Shown here piece after piece: positions 51,933 through 60,618 of a DNA stretch of 64,000 nucleotides. The stretch comes from Microbacterium ulmi (GTDB lineage: Bacteria; Actinomycetota; Actinomycetes; Actinomycetales; Microbacteriaceae), in contig NZ_JAAOZF010000001.1 of assembly GCF_011759705.1 (NCBI RefSeq), positions 1,671,152 through 1,735,151 on the forward strand, given 5' to 3'. The translations under genes and the position numbers were made by a program. The notes beneath the pieces were generated by a model. That model ran no database searches. It was not told the DNA's origin and saw only the letters and a program-made list of their open reading frames with translations. Every line of letters begins with the position of its first letter. Position 1 is the stretch's first letter.

Positions 51933-53399
51933 GTGATCACCTTCACCATCGAGGCGACGTGGTGGCTGGTGCTCGTCTCCGTGTTCGACCTCACGGTGCG
52001 CATCGCGGCGATCATCATCGTGCCGCGCAACCGGCGGCCCACCGCCGCGATGGCCTGGCTCCTCGCGATCTACTTCATCCCCCTCATCGGGGTGTTCCTG
52101 TTCCTGCTCATCGGCAACCCGCGTCTGCCGCGTGCCCGCCGCAAGAAGCAGGACCAGATCAACACGTACATCCACGACACGAGCGAGTCGCTCGACTTCG
52201 GAACGCTGCGGCCGCACGCCCCGGCGTGGTTCCGATCGCTCGTGACGCTCAACCGCAATCTCGGCGCGATGCCGCTCGCGGGCGACAACGCGGCCGAGCT
52301 CATCTCCGACTATCAGGGGAGCCTCGACGCGATGGCCGCCGCGATCCGCGAGGCGGAGCGGTACGTCCACGTCGAGTTCTACATCCTTCAGACGGATGCC
52401 GCGACCGACGACTTCTTCCACGCGCTCGAGGAGGTCGCGGCGCGGGGCGTGGTCGTGCGCGTGCTCCTGGACCACTGGGCCAACCGAGGCAAGCCCTTCT
52501 ACAAGAAGACGATCAGGCGGCTCGACGCGATGGGCGCGCAGTGGCGCCTCATGCTCCCGGTGCAGCCGTTCAAGGGCAAGTACCAGCGCCCGGATCTGCG
52601 CAATCACCGCAAGCTCCTCGTCGTCGACGGACGCGTCGCGTTCACGGGCTCGCAGAACGTCACCGATTCGACCTACAACCTCAAGAAGAACATCAAGCGC
52701 GGTCTGCACTGGGTCGACATGATGGTGCGGATCCAGGGACCGGTCGTGGCATCCGTCAATGCCGTCTTCCTGTCGGACTGGTACAGCGAGACCGACGAGA
52801 CGCTGAGAGACGAGATCGACCTTTTCGACGTGGCCTCGGGGCCGGGCGACCTCGACTGCCAGATCATCCCGTCGGGTCCCGGCTTCGAGTTCCAGAACAA
52901 CCTCAAGCTCTTCGCCGGTCTGCTGTACGCGGCGCAGGAGCGGGTCATCGTCGTGAGCCCCTACTTCGTGCCCGACGAGGCGCTGCTGCTCGCCATCACC
53001 ACGGCGTGCCAGCGCGGCGTGCACGTCGAGCTGTTCGTCTCGGAGGAGGGCGACCAGGCGCTCGTCTACCACGCGCAGCGCAGCTACTACGAGTCGCTGC
53101 TGCGCGCCGGCGTGAAGATCTGGATGTACCAGCGGCCGTTCATCCTGCACTCCAAGTCGATGACGATCGACGACGAGGTCGCGATCGTCGGGTCGAGCAA
53201 CATGGACATGCGGTCGTTCGGTCTCAACCTCGAGATCTCGATGCTCGTGCGCGGCGAGGAGTTCATCACCCAGATGCGCTCCGTCGAGGCCGAGTACCGC
53301 GCTCTCTCGCGCGAGCTGACGCTCGAGGAGTGGGAGAAGCAGCCGCTGCGCTCCACGGTGCTCGACAACCTCGCGCGGCTCACCTCGGCTCTGCAATGA
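51933..53399 (+). CDS. cls: Cardiolipin synthase (phospholipase D superfamily)
   Basis: The product is 488 aa. Two N-terminal membrane helices (about 3-25 and 32-52) precede two HKD motifs: NHRKLLVVDGRVAFTGSQN near residue 224 and HSKSMTIDDEVAIVGSSNMD near 405. It joins two phosphatidylglycerol molecules to cardiolipin and glycerol. GTG at 51933 was chosen because the overlapping ATG at 51931 stops at once. A TAGGCT box about 36 nt upstream is the likely -10. Confidence 0.95.
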   Translation: MITFTIEATWWLVLVSVFDLTVRIAAIIIVPRNRRPTAAMAWLLAIYFIPLIGVFLFLLIGNPRLPRARRKKQDQINTYIHDTSESLDFGTLRPHAPAWFRSLVTLNRNLGAMPLAGDNAAELISDYQGSLDAMAAAIREAERYVHVEFYILQTDAATDDFFHALEEVAARGVVVRVLLDHWANRGKPFYKKTIRRLDAMGAQWRLMLPVQPFKGKYQRPDLRNHRKLLVVDGRVAFTGSQNVTDSTYNLKKNIKRGLHWVDMMVRIQGPVVASVNAVFLSDWYSETDETLRDEIDLFDVASGPGDLDCQIIPSGPGFEFQNNLKLFAGLLYAAQERVIVVSPYFVPDEALLLAITTACQRGVHVELFVSEEGDQALVYHAQRSYYESLLRAGVKIWMYQRPFILHSKSMTIDDEVAIVGSSNMDMRSFGLNLEISMLVRGEEFITQMRSVEAEYRALSRELTLEEWEKQPLRSTVLDNLARLTSALQ

Positions 53400-53490
53400 C
53401 GTGCCCCAGCGGGATCTGAGACGATCGGGCGATTCGCGACACTGTTCAGACGAGGGATGCTGCGCCATCCCGCACGACGAAAGGGAACTC

Positions 53491-54228
53491 ATGGCTCGAC
53501 GCACCTCCGCTCTGCTCGCCGGGATCGGCGCGCTCGCCGCATCCGCTTTTCTCCTGGTGGGCTGCGCGACCCCGTCCGCCGGCGGACCGGAGTCGATGAT
53601 CACCGTCGGACCGGGCGCGACGGGGGAGCCGGGGGTTCCCGGCGACGTGGCCGCCGCATGGCTCGACGACGGCCGGGCGATCGGCATCGTCACGCAGGGG
53701 AGCTCGACATGCGTCCCGCAGGCGGGAGACGTCTCGATCGAGGGCCAGACGATCACCGTGGACCTCGTGAACCCCGAGGCGCAGGCATGCACGGCCGACT
53801 TCGCGCCGCGCGTGACCCTCGTCGCGACTCCCGAGTCGATCGACCTCACCTCTGACGTCACGATCGTGACGACGGGCGCGATCGAGGGCCAGGGCGTGCT
53901 CGCGGGCTCCGACACCCTCACGGGCACACCGGGCGACTCGACCGACTACCTGCCGAGCGCAGGCTGGACGGGCGCCGAGGGCGAGTTCGTCATCCTCACC
54001 TGGGGGTCGTCCTCCTGCGCTCCCGTGATCGAGGAGGTCGTAGCGTCGGGCGCCGCCGAGGTCACCGTGACGTACAAGACCCCGGCCGCCGACCAGATCT
54101 GCACGATGGACATGGCGCCGCGCGCCGCGATCGCATTCGTGTCCGGCCTCGAGACCCAGGACGACGCGTTCGCCGTCCTGGTGGGAACCCCCGAGTTCGA
54201 CAACGTGCGAGTGCCGATCCGCGGCTGA
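53491..54228 (+). CDS. Hypothetical lipoprotein
   Basis: The product is 245 aa. The signal sequence ends in the lipobox LVGC with Cys at about residue 21. The mature part has two similar halves, each with a G-S-S-[ST]-C-[AV]-P motif (QGSSTCVPQ; WGSSSCAPV) followed by a C-T-[AM]-D-[FM]-A-P-R motif. This suggests an internal duplication with two disulfide-linked beta domains. Family unknown. ATG follows AAAGGGA. A strong terminator lies 12 bp downstream. Confidence 0.82.
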   Translation: MARRTSALLAGIGALAASAFLLVGCATPSAGGPESMITVGPGATGEPGVPGDVAAAWLDDGRAIGIVTQGSSTCVPQAGDVSIEGQTITVDLVNPEAQACTADFAPRVTLVATPESIDLTSDVTIVTTGAIEGQGVLAGSDTLTGTPGDSTDYLPSAGWTGAEGEFVILTWGSSSCAPVIEEVVASGAAEVTVTYKTPAADQICTMDMAPRAAIAFVSGLETQDDAFAVLVGTPEFDNVRVPIRG

Positions 54229-54240
54229 GCAGCAGCGCAG

Positions 54241-54274
54241 GGAGGGGGATGCCGGAGCCGCGGCATCCCCCTCC
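54241..54274 (+). terminator. Strong hairpin terminator after the lipoprotein gene
   Basis: GGAGGGGGATGCCG and CGGCATCCCCCTCC form a perfect 14-bp stem with a 6-nt loop. The core is the GGATGCCGC word. There is no T-run. Confidence 0.75.
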
Positions 54275-54362
54275 TCTGTGTGGCGCCGTCCCCGGTGTCG
54301 GCGTGGACCCGCCACGTCAGAGCCCATCCGTATCCTCACTTCCGTGCCCACCCCCTGTCCCC

Positions 54363-54368
54363 CACAAT
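54363..54368 (+). promoter_or_regulatory. Leaderless-type -10 element CACAAT
   Basis: CACAAT ends 6 nt before the GTG at 54375. The same hexamer and spacing precede the methyltransferase remnant at 33348. Confidence 0.45.
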
Positions 54369-54374
54369 GAAAGG

Positions 54375-54734
54375 GTGAGCCTCGTGACCGAACCTCAGGT
54401 ATGGATCCTGATGGGCGTGTTCTCCACGACGATCTTCGCGGTGATCGGCGTGCAGACCGCGGCGATCATGCGCGTCGTGCGCGTCGAGGTCGGAAGTCTC
54501 CGCACCGAGATGGCGCTGCGCTTCGAGAACGTCGACCGGCGCTTCGCCGAGGTCGATCGCCGGTTCGAGCAGGTCGATCAGCGGTTCGAGCAGGTCGATC
54601 AGCGATTCGAGCAGGTCGATCGCCGGTTCGAGCAGGTCGATCGCCGGTTCGACGCGATGTCGATGAAGATCGACGGTCTCGACCGCGACGTGCGCTATCT
54701 CATGCGTCGCGAGATCGACGACACCGACTCGTAG
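54375..54734 (+). CDS. Single-pass membrane protein with heptad-repeat coiled coil
   Basis: The product is 119 aa. One N-terminal membrane helix (WILMGVFSTTIFAVIGVQTAAIM) is followed by seven-residue repeats R-F-E-Q-V-D-[RQ], about six copies from 21-bp DNA repeats. The tail is GLDRDVRYLMRREIDDTDS. Such proteins form long trimeric or dimeric coiled coils; the function is unknown. GTG at 54375 was chosen on the -10 geometry; GTG at 54384 is the alternative. Confidence 0.8.
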   Translation: MSLVTEPQVWILMGVFSTTIFAVIGVQTAAIMRVVRVEVGSLRTEMALRFENVDRRFAEVDRRFEQVDQRFEQVDQRFEQVDRRFEQVDRRFDAMSMKIDGLDRDVRYLMRREIDDTDS

Positions 54735-54743
54735 CCGCGCGGC

Positions 54744-54941
54744 TCAGGCGTCGGCGCGCACGAGCAGGTCGCCGACCTCGCAATCGAGCACGCGGCAGAT
54801 CGCCGAGAGGATCGAGTGGCGGATTGCGCGGGCGCGGTCGTTCTTGAGCACCGAGAGGTTGACGATCGAGACGCCGACGAGCTCGGAGAGACGCGTCCCC
54901 GTCCTGCCGTCACGCCCACGGCGAACACGGGCTTGCGGCAT
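54744..54941 (-). CDS. Very small XRE-type regulator, possibly truncated
   Basis: The product is 65 aa. LSELVGVSIVNLSVLKNDRARAIRHSILSAICRVLDCEVGDLLV matches the helix-turn-helix of the YozG-like regulator at 26088-26318. The expected first helix is replaced by an Arg/Gly-rich stretch (RVRRGRDGRTGT). It has no DUF2975 partner. It sits between the heptad-repeat gene and clpC, its 5' end about 55 bp from the clpC start. It may be a functional short regulator or a gene losing its N terminus. Confidence 0.65.
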   Translation of the reverse strand: MPQARVRRGRDGRTGTRLSELVGVSIVNLSVLKNDRARAIRHSILSAICRVLDCEVGDLLVRADA

Positions 54942-54996
54942 CCGTCGTCTCGTTACCCTCTTTACAGGCGCCCGAAGTGCGCCCGGAGGAGTCGAC

Positions 54997-57522
54997 ATGT
55001 TCGAGAGATTCACGGATCGCGCCCGTCGAGTGGTCGTCCTCGCCCAAGAAGAGGCGAAGATGCTCAACCACAACTACATCGGCACGGAGCACATCCTGCT
55101 GGGCCTCATCCACGAGGGCGAGGGCGTCGCCGCGAAGGCGCTCGAGTCGCTGGGCATCTCGCTCGACGCCGTGCGCGAGCAGGTGCAGGACATCATCGGC
55201 CAGGGCCAGCAGCAGCCGACCGGTCACATCCCCTTCACGCCGCGCGCCAAGAAGGTCCTCGAGCTGAGCCTGCGCGAAGCGCTGCAGCTGGGCCACAACT
55301 ACATCGGCACGGAGCACATCCTCCTGGGCCTCATCCGCGAAGGCGAGGGCGTCGCCGCGCAGGTGCTCGTCAAGCTCGGCGCCGACCTCAACAAGGTGCG
55401 CCAGCAGGTCATCCAGCTCCTCTCCGGCTACCAGGGCAAGGAGCCCGCCGCCGTCTCCGGTGCCGCGCACGATCAGGCGCAGCAGGGTGCACAGGGAGGT
55501 TCGCAGGTGCTCGACCAGTTCGGACGCAACCTCACACAGGCGGCACGCGAGAACAAGCTCGACCCCGTCATCGGGCGCGAGAAGGAGATCGAGCGGGTCA
55601 TGCAGATCCTCTCTCGCCGCTCCAAGAACAACCCCGTCCTGATCGGTGAGCCGGGTGTCGGCAAGACCGCTGTCGTCGAAGGGCTCGCTCAGGCGATCGT
55701 CAAGGGCGACGTGCCCGAGACGCTCAAGGACAAGCAGCTGTACTCGCTCGACCTCGGCTCGCTCATCGCCGGGTCCCGCTACCGCGGCGACTTCGAAGAG
55801 CGGCTCAAGAAGGTCACGAAGGAGATCCGCACGCGCGGCGACATCATCGTCTTCATCGATGAGATCCACACCCTCGTCGGCGCCGGCGCAGCCGAGGGCG
55901 CGATCGACGCGGCATCCATCCTGAAGCCCCTGCTCGCCCGCGGCGAGCTGCAGACGATCGGTGCGACGACTCTCGACGAGTACCGCAAGCACTTCGAGAA
56001 GGATGCCGCGCTCGAGCGCCGCTTCCAGCCGATCCAGGTCGCCGAGCCGAGCCTGCCGCACGCCATCAACATCCTGAAGGGCCTGCGCGACCGCTACGAG
56101 GCGCACCACAAGGTGCAGATCACGGACGGCGCGATCGTCGCGGCGGCGAACCTCGCGGACCGCTACATCTCCGATCGGTTCCTCCCCGACAAGGCCATCG
56201 ACCTGATCGACGAGGCCGGCGCCCGCCTGCGCCTGTCGATCCTGTCGAGCCCGCCCGAGCTGCGCGAGTTCGACGAGAAGATCGCGAAGGTCCGCGAGGA
56301 CAAGGAGCGCGCGAGCGAAGACCAGGACTTCGAGAAGGCCGCGTCGCTGCGCGACGAGGAGAAGTCGCTGCTCGCTGAGCGTCTGCGCCTCGAGCGTCAG
56401 TGGAAGAGCGGGGATGTCGCAACCCACGCGGTCGTCGACGAGGGCCTGATCGCCGAGGTGCTCGCGCAGGCCACCGGCATCCCGGTCTTCAAGCTCACGG
56501 AGGAGGAGTCCAGCCGGCTCGTCTTCATGGAGAAGGCGCTGCATCAGCGCGTCATCGGCCAGGAGGAGGCGATCGCCGCCCTCTCGAAGACGATCCGCCG
56601 TCAGCGCGCGGGCCTCAAGGACCCCAAGCGCCCGTCGGGCTCGTTCATCTTCGCCGGCCCCACGGGCGTCGGAAAGACCGAGCTCGCGAAGGCCCTCGCC
56701 GAGTTCCTGTTCGACGACGAGGCGGCACTGATCTCGCTCGACATGTCGGAGTTCGGCGAGAAGCACACCGTCTCGCGGCTGTTCGGCGCCCCCCCGGGAT
56801 TCGTCGGATTCGAGGAGGGCGGCCAGCTCACCGAGAAGGTGCGCCGCAAGCCGTTCTCGGTCGTGCTCTTCGACGAGATCGAGAAGGCTCACCCCGACAT
56901 CTTCAACTCGCTCCTGCAGATCCTCGAGGAGGGACGTCTGACCGACGGGCAGGGTCGCGTCGTCGACTTCAAGAACACCGTCATCATCATGACGACCAAC
57001 CTCGGCGCGCGCGACATCGCCGGCGGCCCCGTGGGGTTCCAGGTCGAGGGTGACAATGCGACGAGCTACGACCGCATGAAGGGCAAGGTCAACGAAGAGC
57101 TCAAGCGCCACTTCAAGCCCGAGTTCCTCAACCGCGTCGACGACATCATCGTCTTCCCGCAGCTGTCGAAGCCCGAGCTGATCCAGATCGTCGACCTGTT
57201 CACGAAGCGCCTCGGCGACCGCCTGCTCGACCGCGACATGACGATCGAGCTGTCGCAGTCCGCGAAGGAGCGTCTCATCGAGATCGGCTTCGACCCGGCG
57301 CTCGGCGCGCGGCCGCTGCGTCGCGCGATGCAGCGCGAGGTCGAGGATCGCCTCTCCGAGAAGATCCTGCACGGCGAGCTCAACGCGGGCGACCACGTCA
57401 AGGTCGACTCGGAGAACGGCGAGTTCCTCTTCGAGACCGCCCCGCGCGGCGAGAAGGTCGCCGTCGGAGTCGTCTCGGGCGGCGAGATCACGGCGACGCC
57501 CGACCTCGCGGCCGGCGCTTAG
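54997..57522 (+). CDS. clpC: ClpC, AAA+ unfoldase of the Clp protease
   Basis: The product is 841 aa. Two N-terminal repeats ([21 protein letters not shown] and [21 protein letters not shown]) bind adaptors. The first AAA module has GEPGVGKT near 217. A UVR-like middle segment ([15 protein letters not shown]) precedes the second module, with GPTGVGKT near 553. It unfolds proteins for ClpP. ATG follows GGAGGA. The gene ends in a strong hairpin. Confidence 0.98.
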   Translation: MFERFTDRARRVVVLAQEEAKMLNHNYIGTEHILLGLIHEGEGVAAKALESLGISLDAVREQVQDIIGQGQQQPTGHIPFTPRAKKVLELSLREALQLGHNYIGTEHILLGLIREGEGVAAQVLVKLGADLNKVRQQVIQLLSGYQGKEPAAVSGAAHDQAQQGAQGGSQVLDQFGRNLTQAARENKLDPVIGREKEIERVMQILSRRSKNNPVLIGEPGVGKTAVVEGLAQAIVKGDVPETLKDKQLYSLDLGSLIAGSRYRGDFEERLKKVTKEIRTRGDIIVFIDEIHTLVGAGAAEGAIDAASILKPLLARGELQTIGATTLDEYRKHFEKDAALERRFQPIQVAEPSLPHAINILKGLRDRYEAHHKVQITDGAIVAAANLADRYISDRFLPDKAIDLIDEAGARLRLSILSSPPELREFDEKIAKVREDKERASEDQDFEKAASLRDEEKSLLAERLRLERQWKSGDVATHAVVDEGLIAEVLAQATGIPVFKLTEEESSRLVFMEKALHQRVIGQEEAIAALSKTIRRQRAGLKDPKRPSGSFIFAGPTGVGKTELAKALAEFLFDDEAALISLDMSEFGEKHTVSRLFGAPPGFVGFEEGGQLTEKVRRKPFSVVLFDEIEKAHPDIFNSLLQILEEGRLTDGQGRVVDFKNTVIIMTTNLGARDIAGGPVGFQVEGDNATSYDRMKGKVNEELKRHFKPEFLNRVDDIIVFPQLSKPELIQIVDLFTKRLGDRLLDRDMTIELSQSAKERLIEIGFDPALGARPLRRAMQREVEDRLSEKILHGELNAGDHVKVDSENGEFLFETAPRGEKVAVGVVSGGEITATPDLAAGA

Positions 57523-57533
57523 GAGCCTCGGAC

Positions 57534-57571
57534 GGAGGAGAGTGGATGCCGACCGGCATCCGCTCTCCTCC
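57534..57571. terminator. Strong bidirectional hairpin after clpC
   Basis: GGAGGAGAGTGGATGCC pairs with GGCATCCGCTCTCCTCC (17 bp, one G-T pair) around a 4-nt loop. It serves the clpC end and, in the other direction, the metallopeptidase gene end. Confidence 0.8.
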
Positions 57572-57681
57572 GCTCTCGTTTCGGGGCCCGTTCCGTTTCG
57601 GGCCTGGGCCGTCGTGACGCCGGGGCCGGGTGGGGGTGCGGACGCGGACCGAGGGACGCGGGCGAGACCCAGGGGCAGGAG

Positions 57682-58686
57682 TCAGGGGAGCGCCGGCGGG
57701 CGCAGCGATGCGACGAAGTCGAGCTTGTCCAGCACAGGGTCGGCGAGCACGAACGGGTAGAGGTCGTCCTTGCCCATCGACCTGTTGACGAGATTGAGCG
57801 CCGTCGACAGCGGCACCCACACCTGGGTGACGAGATCCCGGAACCGTGCACGGCCGACGAGGTCGGCGGGCGGGACGAGCCCGTACGAGACGGCGGTCTC
57901 GATCGTGTCGCAGATGTGCAGGTAGTGCGCCCACGTCTCGGCGAAGTCCTCGTAGGGGTGCATCGTCGCGTACGACGAGATGTACGTCTGAGCCCACCCC
58001 CGCGGCGGCCCCTCGTCGTAGTGCCGCTGGACAGCGGACGCGTAGTCGGCCGTCTCGTCGCCGAACAGGGCGCGGCACTGTGCGAGCACGGCGGGATCGG
58101 CGGCGCGCTCGACGAGCTGCCACTCGTAGTAGTGTCCGATCTCGTGCCGGAAGTGGCCGAGCATCGTGCGGTAGGGCTCGGCGAGCGTGCTGCGCACACG
58201 CTCGCGGTGCGAGTCGTCGCCCTCGGCGAGGTCGATCGTCACGACGCCGTCGGCGTGCGCGATCATGACCTGCTGGGACGAGCTCGACAGGAGGTCGAAC
58301 GCGAGGCCGTTCGCGGCATCCTGAGCCTTGCCCACCACGGGGAACCCGAGGGCGTCGAGCTCTGCGACGAGCTGGCGCTTCGCGCGCTCGGCGAGAGGGA
58401 AGTTCGCGAGGCCCTGCACGTCCGCGTCGTGCGGGCGCGTGCGCGTGAGATCGCAGCTCGAGCACTGTCCGCCCTCGAGAGGCGCGAGCCACGTGCAGCC
58501 CGAGAGGCCGAGGTTGCGGCACACGTGCCAGATCCAGCCCTCCGCGTCGACGTACACGCCCCGGGCGTCGACGGGCACGATGTCGCGCTCGCCGCGCGAG
58601 TAGCCGACGCCCGTGCCGCACGACACGCACACCGAGTTCTCGAAGTAGAGCGGGTTCCCGCAGATGCGGCAGCGGTAGGCCTTCAC
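57682..58686 (-). CDS. Putative zinc-ribbon metallopeptidase (Peptidase_Mx type)
   Basis: The product is 334 aa. A zinc ribbon at Cys6, Cys9, Cys20 and Cys23 (CRICGNPLYFENSVCVSCG) opens the protein, with further cysteines in CRNLGLSGC and CSSC. The catalytic site HEIGH is near residue 183 within HFRHEIGHYYEW, and DFAETWAHYLHICDT lies downstream. Substrate unknown. GTG at 58686 was chosen because TTGGCT ends 6 nt upstream; TTG at 58698 is an alternative. It is divergent from the SDR gene. Confidence 0.88.
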   Translation of the reverse strand: MKAYRCRICGNPLYFENSVCVSCGTGVGYSRGERDIVPVDARGVYVDAEGWIWHVCRNLGLSGCTWLAPLEGGQCSSCDLTRTRPHDADVQGLANFPLAERAKRQLVAELDALGFPVVGKAQDAANGLAFDLLSSSSQQVMIAHADGVVTIDLAEGDDSHRERVRSTLAEPYRTMLGHFRHEIGHYYEWQLVERAADPAVLAQCRALFGDETADYASAVQRHYDEGPPRGWAQTYISSYATMHPYEDFAETWAHYLHICDTIETAVSYGLVPPADLVGRARFRDLVTQVWVPLSTALNLVNRSMGKDDLYPFVLADPVLDKLDFVASLRPPALP

Positions 58687-58718
58687 ACGTCCAGCCAATC
58701 ACACGCGCGGGCGCTGTC

Positions 58719-58724
58719 TACTCT
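58719..58724 (+). promoter_or_regulatory. Leaderless-type -10 element TACTCT
   Basis: TACTCT ends 6 nt before the ATG at 58731, with GGACGC between and no ribosome-binding site. Confidence 0.55.
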
Positions 58725-58730
58725 GGACGC

Positions 58731-59516
58731 ATGACGATCGACTACCGGGGCACGACGGCACTCATCACAGGGGCGAGCGCGGGTCTCGGCGCCGAGTACG
58801 CGGAGCAGTTCGCTCGACGCGGCACCGACCTCGTGCTCGTCGCCCGCCGCACGGATCGGCTCGACGCGCTCGCGGAGCGGCTGCATGCAGCCCACGGCGT
58901 CGGGGCGCAGGTCGTCGGACTCGACGTGGGGGAGCCGGATGCCGCGGCACGCCTGCGTGCGGAGCTCGCCGAGCGCGGCATCCGCGTCGACCACGTCGTC
59001 AACAACGCCGGCTTCGGCATGAAGGGGGCGCTCGCGGCGGCGGATGCCGCGCGGCTCGACGAGATGGTGCGCGTCAACGTCGGAGCCGTCGTCGCGATCA
59101 CCCGCGCGTTCCTTCCCGATCTGCTCGCGGCCGGTCGCGGCACGCTCGTCAACATCGCGAGCAATGCGGCGTTCCAGCCGTGCCCGTCGATGGCGGTGTA
59201 CGGGGCGACGAAGGCGTTCGTCCTGAGCTTCACGGAGGCCGTCTCGTACGAGGTGCGCGGCACGGGCGTCGCGGTGCTCGCGGTCTGCCCCGGTGCGACG
59301 CGCACGGAGTTCTTCGACGTCATGGGGACCGAGGCGATCGTCGGCAGCGTCCAGACAGCCGAGCAGGTGGTGGCCGCCACGTTCGGGGCGCTCGAGCGGA
59401 GGAACCCGCCGCCGAGCATCGTCGGGGGCGTGCTCAACCGAGTGAACGCGAAGCTCGCGGGCATCGTCCCTCGCCGCCTCGCGCTCGCCGTCAGCGCCCG
59501 ACTGCTCGGGGCGTGA
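58731..59516 (+). CDS. SDR family oxidoreductase
   Basis: The product is 261 aa. Cofactor motif TGASAGLGAEYAEQFARRG (T-G-x3-G-x-G), structural NNAG, catalytic serine and Y-x3-K (YGATK) are all present. The C-terminal A-V-C-P-G-A-T-R-T-E-F is typical of the DltE/YqjQ-like short-chain dehydrogenases. It uses NAD(P)H on an unknown carbonyl or alcohol. The start is supported by the leaderless promoter geometry. Confidence 0.93.
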   Translation: MTIDYRGTTALITGASAGLGAEYAEQFARRGTDLVLVARRTDRLDALAERLHAAHGVGAQVVGLDVGEPDAAARLRAELAERGIRVDHVVNNAGFGMKGALAAADAARLDEMVRVNVGAVVAITRAFLPDLLAAGRGTLVNIASNAAFQPCPSMAVYGATKAFVLSFTEAVSYEVRGTGVAVLAVCPGATRTEFFDVMGTEAIVGSVQTAEQVVAATFGALERRNPPPSIVGGVLNRVNAKLAGIVPRRLALAVSARLLGA

Positions 59517-59724
59517 GATCGGTGTCGGGCACGGCGCGGCGACGCGTGCGCCCGAACGGGTCGCCTCGTCGCCGATCGGCGGCCGGCCGCGGAGGGCGAT
59601 CTCCGCGAGCGAGACGGCGGAGGCTCCGACGTCGGATCCGGCGATCGGAACCGGCGATCGGAACCGGCGGAGGCGGTCCGGCGCCGAACTCCGGTAGCGG
59701 GGGCCGGAGAGCCGACCCGGGCTG
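59517..59724. other. Gene-free gap between convergent genes
   Basis: About 208 bp without a credible coding frame. It contains a 13-bp tandem pair (CGGCGATCGGAAC at about 59640-59666) and palindromes such as GCCGATCGGC and GGCCGGCC near 59572-59592 that may act as termination structures. Confidence 0.5.
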
Positions 59725-60618
59725 CTACGCCGCGGGAGCGTCCTCCACAGGGGCGACGTCGACCGACACGCGCAGCGTCGACTTCTTCGCCTTCGTGAAG
59801 ATGATGCCCTTGACGGGCGAGACGTCGCCGTAGTCGCGGCCCCACGCGACCGTGACGTAGCGATCGTTCGCCCACTGGTTGTTCGTCGGGTCGATCGCGA
59901 GCCATTCGCCCGACCCCGGCATCCACACGGCGACCCAGGCGTGCGATGCGTCTGCGCCGACGACCCGCTCCTTGCCGGGCGGAGGCTGCGTCGCGAGGTA
60001 CCCGCTCACATAGCGAGCCGCGATGCCGTGGCCGCGCAGGCACGCGAGCGCGAGATGCGCGAAGTCCTGGCAGACGCCCGCACGCTTGGCCATGACCTCG
60101 GCCACGGTGCTCGTGACGGTCGTCGCGGTGCTGTCGTACGTGAAGTCCGCGTGGATGCGGTGCATGAGGTCGGTGACGGCCTCGCCGAGGGGGCGTCCGG
60201 GGGCGAAGGATGCCGCGGCATACTCCGTCGCCGCGGCCAGGTGAGACGCGCGGGAAGACTCGAGCGCGTACTCCGTCGCGCGCCACGCGCCGGGCGCGCC
60301 GGCGTTCAGCAGGGGCCGGGACTCCTCCCACGGCGCACCGAGAGCGCTCTCGTCATACACGGGCTTCTCGGCGACGACCTCGCTCGTGGACCGGATGACG
60401 AGCTTTCCATGCGGGTCGGTGACGTGGAAGTAGGTGACCGAGTTGCCGAAGTAGTCGACGTCGCGATTGACGTCGCCGGGAAGAGGAGTGACGGCGACGT
60501 CGCTGGTGAGCACCCGCTGCCACGGCAGGTCGCGCGGGATGAGGTGGAACAGGCCGACGCTGTCCTGCACCTTGCCGCTGTACGCGTAGGTCGTGCTGTG
60601 GGAGACGCGGTATCTCAT
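59725..60618 (-). CDS. Transglutaminase-like cysteine protease family protein
   Basis: The product is 297 aa. An N-terminal beta region (MRYRVSHSTTYAYSGKVQDS, then HLIPRDLPWQRV) precedes the transglutaminase core: catalytic Cys in AGVCQDFAHLAL (about residue 182), His in DASHAWVAVW and Asp in WLAIDPTNNQ. It is probably an amidase, peptidase or peptide ligase. It overlaps the ATP-grasp gene by 4 bp (ATGA) and is the last gene of the operon. ATG at 60618 gives the standard N terminus. Confidence 0.93.
   Translation of the reverse strand: MRYRVSHSTTYAYSGKVQDSVGLFHLIPRDLPWQRVLTSDVAVTPLPGDVNRDVDYFGNSVTYFHVTDPHGKLVIRSTSEVVAEKPVYDESALGAPWEESRPLLNAGAPGAWRATEYALESSRASHLAAATEYAAASFAPGRPLGEAVTDLMHRIHADFTYDSTATTVTSTVAEVMAKRAGVCQDFAHLALACLRGHGIAARYVSGYLATQPPPGKERVVGADASHAWVAVWMPGSGEWLAIDPTNNQWANDRYVTVAWGRDYGDVSPVKGIIFTKAKKSTLRVSVDVAPVEDAPAA

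Noticed and set aside
54910..57396. 828-residue antisense open frame opposite clpC
   Set aside because: It is the complementary shadow of clpC codons; no start signal or domain.
59530..59700. Origin or chromosome-partition-like repeats (GGCGATCGGAACC)
   Set aside because: Only two tandem copies and no parS or DnaA-box consensus; this is better explained as GC-rich gap sequence.
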